From contig CAIZGQ010000666.1 in the NCBI GenBank assembly GCA_903932565.1, positions 1-5,142 of the forward strand: a stretch of DNA of 5,142 nt, read 5' to 3'. The translations under genes were made by a program, and so were the position numbers. Below the pieces are notes generated by a model. The model ran no database searches. It was not told where the DNA came from and worked only from the letters and a program-made list of their open reading frames with translations. Source of the stretch: an uncultured Hyphomicrobiales bacterium (GTDB taxonomy: Bacteria > Pseudomonadota > Alphaproteobacteria > Rhizobiales > Beijerinckiaceae). Shown here in pieces: positions 1-4,684 of the stretch (its first letter is position 1; every line of letters starts with the position of its first letter).

Positions 1-3000
1 CCGGGAAAGACAATGGCCGATCCATGCGTCATGCACGCCAGCACGCCGATCACCATGCCGAAGCAGTGATACATCGGCACCGGCACACAGACCGAATCCT
101 GCTCCGAGTAGCGCAGCACCTCGCCGATGAACCAGCCGTTGTTCAGGATGTTGTGGTGCGTCAGCGTCGCGCCCTTGGGCTGCCCGGTCGTGCCTGAGGT
201 GAACTGGATATTGATCGGGTCGTCGAACTGCAGCAGCAGCTCCAGCTCCTGCAGCCGCGCGCGGTGCTGGTCGTGGCCGAGGTGGTAGATCTTCTCGAAC
301 CCGAACGTTCCGGAATCGCTGTCGCCGATCTGGATCACCGATTTCAGCGCCGGCAGCTTCGCCGCATGCAGCTCACCCGGATGGCTGATCGCCAGTTCCG
401 GCGCCAGCGTGTTGATCATGCCGATATAGTCGCTGGTCTTGAACGCGGTCGCGGTGATCAGCGCCTTGCAGCCGACCTTGTTCAGCGCGTACTCGACCTC
501 GGCCAGGCGGTAGGCGGGGTTTATGTTCACCAGGATCAGCCCCGCCTTGGCGGTGGCAAACTGGGTGATCACCCATTCGGCGTTGTTCGGCGACCAGATG
601 CCGATGCGGTCGCCCGGCTGCAAGCCAAGCGCAACCAGCCCGGCGGCGAAGGCATCGACCTTCTCGGCCAGTTGCGCCCAGGTCAGGCGGACACCCTGCT
701 GGCGGGAGATCAGCGCCGGACGGTCGGGCCAGCGGGCGACGGTGCGGTCGAAATGCAGGCCGATCGTCTCGCCGATCAGTTGCACATCAGAGGCGCCATG
801 CATGTAGCTCGGCGCGGCGGTGAGGGCCGCAACCTGGTCAGTCGAGAATTGCCCAAACGCACTTGTGGTGAGGTTTGCCATCTGGTTGGGGATCAACGCG
901 TTCAACTGCTTTGTGGAAAGCGACTGAATTTCAGTTGAGGTCAGTGTGTTAAAAAATGTCGACGAAATAGCAACAAGCTGACTCGTGGCGAGACTTAAAA
1001 TTTGCGTAGACGTGAAGGCGTTGAACGCGGTGCTTGACAGATTGCTGATCTGACCGGCGGTCAAGGCAGCAGCTTGTGTCGTCGTCAGGCCCTGGATTTC
1101 CTGGCTGGTCAGATTGTTTAAGGCAGACGTGGACAGTACGCCAATTTCGGTGGCTGTCAGACCACCGACCTGCGAGCTCGACAGTTCCGTGACGATGGTG
1201 GACGTCATGTTCGCCACTTGTGCCGCAGAGAAATCCGCCACACGTATGCTCTGGATTTGCGTTGTTGCCAGCAATCCCAACTGCGTTGTCGTGAGACCGC
1301 GAAGTTGCGTGCTGCTGAAGGCCGAAATCTCATCCGTTGAATAGCTTGTCAGAAGCGTTGCGGAAAGGCCTGCCATTTGCGCCGGCTTGAGCGCACCAAG
1401 TTGCGTCGTGGCGAGTGCATGAAAAGCTGTTGTCGAAAGGTTGTTCAACAATGTCGTTGCGAGGACGCCGACTTGTGTCGTCGTGAATGTGCCAATCTGC
1501 GAAGAGGACAGATTCGCAAATGCCGTGGTGCTCAGATTGGCAACTTGCCCGATGCTGAGATTTGAAGCTGTAAGGGCTTGCAGGTCTGCGGTCGTCATAT
1601 TGGTCAGTTGCGTCGCGCTGAAGCCGTGCAGCTGCGTCGACGTAAGGCTTGCCAGCTGCGCTGTACTCAGATTGCCGAGCGTCGTGGAGGTTAGGCTGCT
1701 CACCTGAACCGCTGTCAGAGCGTTCAATTGACCGGTGGCAAGCGCCTGAAGCTTGTCCGACGCCAACGCATTGATCGATGTTGTGGCAATGGCGGCTATC
1801 TGACCCGTCGACAGCGCTGCCATTTGAGACGTGGAGAATGCGTTGAATGCAGTGGAGCTCATGGTGGAAAGTTGCAACGCGGAAAACTTGACGGCATCCA
1901 GGGACTGGATCTGGCTGGCAGCCAGATTGTTGAGTTGCACAGCTCTCAGAGATTGAACTTGTGTGGTGGTGAAGGCTGCAAGCTGATCGTTCGTCAGAGC
2001 GCCCAGCATCAGCGTTGAAAATCCGGAGAGCTGTGCGGGTGAGAATGCTTTGATCTGCGTCGAGGAAAACGATTGCAGTTCGGCACTTGTCAGGTTGGCC
2101 AATGACGTTGAGCTGAGAAAGGGCAACTGACCTGTTTTGAGATTGCCGATTTGCGTTGGCGACAGCTTTGCCAAATTGCCAACGCTCAGCGAAGAGATCT
2201 GCCCATTTGACAGGCTGGTGACCGACAAAGCCTGCATGCGGGCAGCATCGAGCGCGGTGAGCTGCGTTGATGACAGGGCCTGAATTTGTGTGGTGGAAAG
2301 CGAGCTAAATTGCGCTGTGCCCAGACGCGAGAGACTTGTGGTGGTCAGGCTTGCAATCTGGCTGACATTCAGTCCCTGAACCTGTGACGCATTGAAAGAC
2401 TGCAGTTCAGATGTGTCGAGACTATTTAAATTTGTCTTTGAGAGCGCCGCAAGCTCTGAGGACGTCATCGCGCTGATTTGATCTGTCGACAGGTTCGCCA
2501 ATGCGCTCGTGGTCAAATTGGCGATTTGCTGCGTTGAAAAACGTGGGCTCGCGATTGCCTGTAATTGGGTGGAACCCAGCGAGTTGATTTGGCTTGAGGT
2601 CAATCCACGGATCTGTGTCGTATCGAAGGCGGCCATCTCCGAACTCGTGAGCGCCGATAAAACCGTGCTCGACACCTTTGACAGTTGGCTCGCTGTCAGC
2701 CCACTGATCTGCGACGTTGAAAGACTTTGCAATTGCGTGCTGGTGAGGGAATTCAACTCATCGCTGCGCAGAGCCGCGATCTGGGATGACGTCAGGTCCG
2801 TCGCTGCGCTTTGAATCAGGGTTTGGAATTGTGGAAGGCCCAGCGTGGACAGGGCAGATCCGGTCAAAGCAGATACTTGTGGGCCCGAGAAAAAGCCGAT
2901 GTTTGTGGCGCTCAGCGCATTGATTTGCGAACCTGACATCGCTGCCACCTGTGTGGTGGCAAGCGCTGCAATATCCGTTGTTGTCAGGCTGCTGAGGACG

Positions 3001-3056
3001 CTCGTGGAGAGCCGCGAAATCTGTGTCGCAGACAGAATGGGGATGAGGGAGGTCAT
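1..3056 (-). CDS. Octapeptide-repeat protein fused in frame to an AMP-forming acyl-CoA synthetase (partial, C-terminus beyond left edge)
   Basis: Reading triplets from ATG 3054-3056 leftwards gives 1018 codons with no stop. The next in-frame stop upstream is at 3087-3089, and no earlier ATG lies in frame. No clear Shine-Dalgarno sequence precedes the ATG, so the start is likely but not proven. Residues 8-744 are 8-residue repeats such as LTTTQLGL and LSTTQIQA, rich in Ser, Thr, Gln, Leu and Ala. I saw no Cys or Trp there and no signal peptide. Residues 746-1018 match the first half of a fatty-acyl-CoA synthetase, a family that activates carboxylic acids with ATP and CoA. The family's usual N-terminus (PSYMHGAS) begins directly after the last repeat, with a CTC Leu codon where a native start would be expected. 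Roughly 280 C-terminal residues of a normal synthetase would lie beyond the window. A single natural polypeptide, a recent recombination or an assembly chimera all fit what is seen. The open frame itself is certain; its function as one protein is not. Confidence 0.8.
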   Translation of the reverse strand, partial: MTSLIPILSATQISRLSTSVLSSLTTTDIAALATTQVAAMSGSQINALSATNIGFFSGPQVSALTGSALSTLGLPQFQTLIQSAATDLTSSQIAALRSDELNSLTSTQLQSLSTSQISGLTASQLSKVSSTVLSALTSSEMAAFDTTQIRGLTSSQINSLGSTQLQAIASPRFSTQQIANLTTSALANLSTDQISAMTSSELAALSKTNLNSLDTSELQSFNASQVQGLNVSQIASLTTTSLSRLGTAQFSSLSTTQIQALSSTQLTALDAARMQALSVTSLSNGQISSLSVGNLAKLSPTQIGNLKTGQLPFLSSTSLANLTSAELQSFSSTQIKAFSPAQLSGFSTLMLGALTNDQLAAFTTTQVQSLRAVQLNNLAASQIQSLDAVKFSALQLSTMSSTAFNAFSTSQMAALSTGQIAAIATTSINALASDKLQALATGQLNALTAVQVSSLTSTTLGNLSTAQLASLTSTQLHGFSATQLTNMTTADLQALTASNLSIGQVANLSTTAFANLSSSQIGTFTTTQVGVLATTLLNNLSTTAFHALATTQLGALKPAQMAGLSATLLTSYSTDEISAFSSTQLRGLTTTQLGLLATTQIQSIRVADFSAAQVANMTSTIVTELSSSQVGGLTATEIGVLSTSALNNLTSQEIQGLTTTQAAALTAGQISNLSSTAFNAFTSTQILSLATSQLVAISSTFFNTLTSTEIQSLSTKQLNALIPNQMANLTTSAFGQFSTDQVAALTAAPSYMHGASDVQLIGETIGLHFDRTVARWPDRPALISRQQGVRLTWAQLAEKVDAFAAGLVALGLQPGDRIGIWSPNNAEWVITQFATAKAGLILVNINPAYRLAEVEYALNKVGCKALITATAFKTSDYIGMINTLAPELAISHPGELHAAKLPALKSVIQIGDSDSGTFGFEKIYHLGHDQHRARLQELELLLQFDDPINIQFTSGTTGQPKGATLTHHNILNNGWFIGEVLRYSEQDSVCVPVPMYHCFGMVIGVLACMTHGSAIVFP
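3..821 (-). other. AMP-binding (adenylation) domain, N-terminal half
   Basis: This is the synthetase part of the large minus-strand frame, residues 746-1018. It opens with TAAPSYMHGAS. The family's substrate-shell segments follow: RLTWAQL near residue 791 and an NPAYR motif at 846-850 inside VNINPAYRLAEVEYAL. The ATP phosphate-binding loop TSGTTGQPKG is at 953-962, followed by HHN and the PMYHCFGM segment around 994-1000. All are ordinary for medium- or long-chain fatty-acyl-CoA synthetases of the FadD/AcsA-like kind, and no key residue is missing in the visible part. The later motifs (the YGxTE region and the C-terminal catalytic lysine) lie outside the window, so catalytic completeness cannot be judged. 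The exact substrate cannot be assigned. Hand-counted GC is 73% in 601-660 and 62% in 421-480, higher than in most of the adjoining repeats. Confidence 0.93.
825..3035 (-). repeat. Tandem 24-bp (octapeptide) repeat array, residues 8-744
   Basis: About 90 consecutive units keep an 8-residue register. Position 1 is Leu, Phe, Met or Ile; position 2 is Ser, Thr or Ala; position 5 is usually Gln; position 6 is Ile, Leu, Val or Met; position 8 is often Ala, Ser, Asn or Gly. From L8 to I168 twenty units run without any slip. The spacing of hydrophobic positions 1 and 6 with Ser/Thr between suggests a solenoid: either short capped helices or a beta-helix could fit. Similar LTTxQ repeats occur in alphaproteobacterial proteins that databases often label heme-utilization or beta-strand-repeat proteins; that recollection was not checked, and those labels are weakly supported. 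The units differ from each other in both residues and codons, so the array is old and diversified rather than freshly expanded. Confidence 0.92.
921..2555 (-). repeat. Five 327-bp (109-residue) higher-order repeats
   Basis: Within the octad array a 5-residue unit replaces an 8-residue unit at residues 168 (IASPR), 277 (LSVTS), 386 (LDAVK), 495 (LTASN) and 604 (IRVAD). The spacing is exactly 109 residues each time, which equals 5 + 13 x 8. The copies are at 2229-2555, 1902-2228, 1575-1901, 1248-1574 and 921-1247. The unit after each short one is [F/L]Sxx[Q]-like (FSTQQIAN, LSNGQISS, FSALQLST, LSIGQVAN, FSAAQVAN). DNA similarity also survives: 1507-1548 and 2488-2529, offset by 981 bp (3 x 327), match at 33 of 42 bases by hand count. 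A partial sixth copy follows at 825-920, but its first unit is a full octad (LSTKQLNA). Confidence 0.9.
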
Positions 3057-3095
3057 CAGTTTGTCGCTGTCGGGCGAGACATCGAGTCACGCGGA

Positions 3096-3112
3096 TGGAA
3101 ATCTATTTTCCA
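3096..3112. promoter_or_regulatory. Inverted repeat TGGAAA-N5-TTTCCA, possible operator
   Basis: The 6-bp arms are perfect with a 5-nt AT-rich spacer. It sits about 40 bp upstream of the minus-strand ATG at 3056, a normal place for a regulator site. It abuts a second dyad, CAAGTT-N10-AACTTG, at 3111-3132. No known regulator consensus was matched. Confidence 0.3.
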
Positions 3113-3160
3113 AGTTTAAAGACAGGAACTTGCGTCTGGCTGAGAGGGGACGCTTCAGAG

Positions 3161-3173
3161 TGACGCTGCGTCA
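3161..3173. promoter_or_regulatory. 13-bp palindrome TGACGCTGCGTCA, possible operator
   Basis: Perfect 6-bp arms flank one central base. It lies about 105 bp upstream of the minus-strand gene and about 195 bp upstream of the plus-strand gene, so either could be served. It is short enough to be chance, and no family consensus was recognised. Confidence 0.3.
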
Positions 3174-3357
3174 GCCACGCTTGAGCTGGGCATCGTGCAA
3201 GCCTGGAATAGCAAGGGGGTGATCTTGATTGAGTACATCCCGGGTCTGGCTGCAGCGACAGGATAGGCGGATGTTCGGTCTGCTGGCATTCAGTCTGCGA
3301 GGAACGCGCATCCTGATCAGCGACATTTGCGCGCTTGTTGCGCGACACTGACCCCAT

Positions 3358-3361
3358 GAGG
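3358..3361 (+). promoter_or_regulatory. Shine-Dalgarno GAGG that favours the ATG at 3368
   Basis: GAGG is followed by 6 nt and then ATG 3368. The in-frame ATG at 3356 and TTG at 3335 have no such motif upstream. A start at 3368 also puts basic residues right before the hydrophobic signal core. Confidence 0.55.
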
Positions 3362-3367
3362 TTTCCG

Positions 3368-4018
3368 ATGATCAAGATTACGCCGCGAGCCGGTAACGTT
3401 TTTGCAGCGACATTGCTTGGAGTTTCGCTTCTGGGGCTTCCCGTTTGGGCCGCTGAGACAAACACAACAGATCAGAATACAACGGGCTCGAAAGCAAACG
3501 ATGCGCGTGCGAACGATTCAAAATCGGGCGCGGCACCGGGATCGCGCCTCGCCCCAGGATCAAGCGCGGACGCCAAGGCGGCCGAGGCAACACGCGACAC
3601 CAATTTAACGACTGCCAAAACCGGCACCGGCATGACGGAAGAAGATATGCGCGCTGCGGATCGCAGGGATGTGCGCATGCGGCATATGCATGATCGGCTA
3701 CACATCACTGCGGCTCAGGAAGACAAATGGTCTGCTGTCGTCAAGGTTATGGCTGAAAATGAAACGGCGGGGCGCAATCGCCGCATGGACAGCAACCGCG
3801 AAGATCGTCGCCGCGATGATCGCGAAGAAACCCGCATGTCGGCTGTTGATAATTTGAAGGCCATGCAGGTTCATGCCGATGACAGTGCTGCCAATTTGAA
3901 AAAAATCATCCCACCGGTTGAAGCGCTGTACACATCCCTGTCGCCAGACCAGCAGAAGCGTGCGGATCAAATGTTTTCACATCGCGATCGTCGCGATCGT
4001 GGAAACCGGGACGATTGA
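3368..4018 (+). CDS. Exported Spy/CpxP-like LTxxQ-motif protein
   Basis: The 216-residue product starts with a signal peptide: basic MIKITPRAG, a hydrophobic core around residues 11-27, and likely cleavage after VWA (residue 28), so it should be periplasmic. Residues 30-95 are a low-complexity linker rich in Thr, Asn, Asp, Ala and Ser. The core has the two paired motifs of the Spy/CpxP family: LHITAAQ at 111-117 and LSPDQQKRAD from 191. The second is preceded by an amphipathic stretch ending PPVEALYTSL. In that family such proteins bind unfolded periplasmic proteins or moderate envelope-stress sensing. Between the motifs lies a very charged Arg/Asp run (about residues 136-157), and the tail is again Arg/Asp-rich. 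Both are unusual next to compact Spy and may be disordered. The start was chosen for its ribosome-binding site; a 4-residue longer form from 3356 is possible. The family call is fairly secure; the exact partner is unknown. Confidence 0.8.
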   Translation: MIKITPRAGNVFAATLLGVSLLGLPVWAAETNTTDQNTTGSKANDARANDSKSGAAPGSRLAPGSSADAKAAEATRDTNLTTAKTGTGMTEEDMRAADRRDVRMRHMHDRLHITAAQEDKWSAVVKVMAENETAGRNRRMDSNREDRRRDDREETRMSAVDNLKAMQVHADDSAANLKKIIPPVEALYTSLSPDQQKRADQMFSHRDRRDRGNRDD

Positions 4019-4050
4019 GCTTACGTATTTTACTTGGGGGTGAACAAAAC

Positions 4051-4074
4051 GCCTGCCGCCTTGCGGTGGGCGGC
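4051..4074 (+). terminator. GC-rich hairpin after the LTxxQ gene, weak terminator or leader element
   Basis: Two pairings compete. One is a 9-bp stem, 4051-4059 with 4063-4071, with a 3-nt loop and two G-U pairs. The other is a perfect 6-bp GCCGCC/GGCGGC stem, 4055-4060 with 4069-4074. Only TT follows, not a U run, so it is a poor intrinsic terminator. It could equally reduce readthrough or shape the leader of the next gene. Confidence 0.35.
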
Positions 4075-4086
4075 TTAACTCCAGCA

Positions 4087-4106
4087 GTGCCGGGCAACCT
4101 CGGCAC
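4087..4106 (+). promoter_or_regulatory. Leader hairpin directly before a ribosome-binding site
   Basis: GTGCCG (4087-4092) pairs with CGGCAC (4101-4106). Adding GG/CC with one bulged T gives 8 pairs and a CAA loop. The ribosome-binding site AGAAGG (4107-4112) begins at the base of the stem and lies 9 nt before ATG 4122. The hairpin could stabilise the mRNA 5' end or affect ribosome access; neither is shown. Confidence 0.35.
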
Positions 4107-4121
4107 AGAAGGTATTTTATT

Positions 4122-4610
4122 ATGGCCAAAACGATTTATTTACGCGTGACGGCGGCCTGTCTTGGTGTTGTCATGACATTGGCAACAATTGATCTGACGC
4201 AAGCGGCCCCCATTCGGATGCAGGGCGTTTCCACAATTGCGCCAGACTCGCTCATCACCGATGTGCGTGTGCGCCATCGTCGTCATTACCGTCACTATTA
4301 TCGGCATCATCGCCGGTATAATGCGGCCATTCCGGGTGCTGTGCTCGGATTGTTTGGCGCAGCGCTCGGGGCTGCGGTGGCGAACGATCGATATGAAGAA
4401 TATCCCGGATATTCCGATGGATATGGCTACGATCAAGGCTATGGCTACGGCTACAATCCAGGTTATGTCTATGCGCAGCCGAGCTTTGGCGGACCGGGCG
4501 GCTATATTGGCGGCGGACATCGTGGATACGGTGGTCATTTTGGCCGGGGCCCGCGCGGCGGCGGTGGCCGGGCCTTTGTGAGCGGAGCGCACCATGGCCA
4601 CGGCCATTAG
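4122..4610 (+). CDS. Small exported Gly/Tyr/His-rich protein of unknown function
   Basis: The 162-residue product starts at an ATG with a good AGAAGG site 9 nt upstream. Residues 1-28 form a signal peptide (basic start, core around 9-23, cleavage likely after TQA). Residues 49-66 are a dense His/Arg/Tyr tract (RHRRHYRHYYRHHRRY). A short hydrophobic Gly/Ala segment follows at 70-87 with GxxxG spacing, able to insert in or pack against a membrane. Residues 91-162 are Tyr/Gly repeats (GYGYDQGYGYGY) followed by a Gly/His/Arg tail ending HHGHGH. I counted eleven His in the mature part, so metal binding is possible but only inferred from composition. Similar Gly/Tyr/His-rich exported proteins are common and uncharacterised in alphaproteobacteria. 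It follows the LTxxQ gene by 103 bp in the same direction and is closed by a strong terminator. The coding call is good; the function is unknown. Confidence 0.82.
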   Translation: MAKTIYLRVTAACLGVVMTLATIDLTQAAPIRMQGVSTIAPDSLITDVRVRHRRHYRHYYRHHRRYNAAIPGAVLGLFGAALGAAVANDRYEEYPGYSDGYGYDQGYGYGYNPGYVYAQPSFGGPGGYIGGGHRGYGGHFGRGPRGGGGRAFVSGAHHGHGH

Positions 4611-4631
4611 GCTGGCATCCCTGGTTTGATG

Positions 4632-4662
4632 AAAATAAGCTCGGTCATGCCGAGCTTATTTT
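4632..4662. terminator. Rho-independent terminator, perfect 13-bp stem, likely bidirectional
   Basis: AAAATAAGCTCGG (4632-4644) and CCGAGCTTATTTT (4650-4662) pair perfectly around the 5-nt loop TCATG. The right arm ends in TTTT and the left arm begins with AAAA, so it can act from either side. It lies 22 nt after the stop of the Gly/Tyr/His-rich gene. Confidence 0.9.
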
Positions 4663-4684
4663 ATATGTCTCTATATTTGACTCG

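Larger units (their letters stand above)
3057..3367. promoter_or_regulatory. Divergent intergenic region between the repeat/synthetase gene and the LTxxQ gene
   Basis: This 311-bp stretch separates two genes transcribed away from each other, so it should hold promoters for both. No -35/-10 pair with good spacing stood out on either strand. It does hold three inverted repeats (3096-3112, 3111-3132, 3161-3173) and a tandem heptamer pair (3327-3344). No coding frame in it looks real, and no tRNA-like structure is visible. Confidence 0.55.

Noticed and set aside
264..938. Long plus-strand open frame of 224 residues
   Set aside because: It is the complement shadow of the acyl-CoA synthetase, whose motifs (TSGTTGQPKG, NPAYR) are unmistakable on the minus strand; the plus-strand product has no recognisable features.
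1114..2814. Several plus-strand open frames within the repeat array
   Set aside because: They arise because 24-bp units lacking stops in one frame tend to be stop-poor in others. Their products are themselves Cys/Val/Arg-rich periodic strings without sense.
825..3035. CRISPR array
   Set aside because: The 24-bp periodicity is continuous, degenerate and coding, with no repeat/spacer alternation.
825..3035. TAL-effector or pentapeptide repeats
   Set aside because: LTxxQ[V/I] recalls the start of a TALE repeat, but the unit is 8 residues rather than 33-35 and has no repeat-variable pair. The period is also not the 5 residues of pentapeptide proteins, apart from the rare short units.
3186..3202. 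Sigma-54-like site around CTGGGCATCGTGCAAG
   Set aside because: The GG and GC elements are too close together to fit the -24/-12 spacing.
3301..3330. EcfG-type GGAAC -35 element at 3301
   Set aside because: No CGTT-like -10 element occurs at the required distance.
3335..3367. TTG 3335 or ATG 3356 as start of the LTxxQ gene
   Set aside because: Neither has a ribosome-binding motif; ATG 3368 has GAGG at 6 nt spacing and gives a cleaner signal peptide.
2758..3465. Minus- and plus-strand frames covering the intergenic region (2845-3222 plus, 3103-3465 minus)
   Set aside because: They overlap the true repeat frame or the LTxxQ start, have no ribosome-binding site and encode Arg/Pro/Ser-rich sequence with no domain.
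4140..4607. Minus-strand frame of 155 residues opposite the Gly/Tyr/His-rich gene
   Set aside because: The plus-strand frame has a ribosome-binding site, a signal peptide and a terminator; the opposite frame is a shadow of its Gly/Tyr codons.
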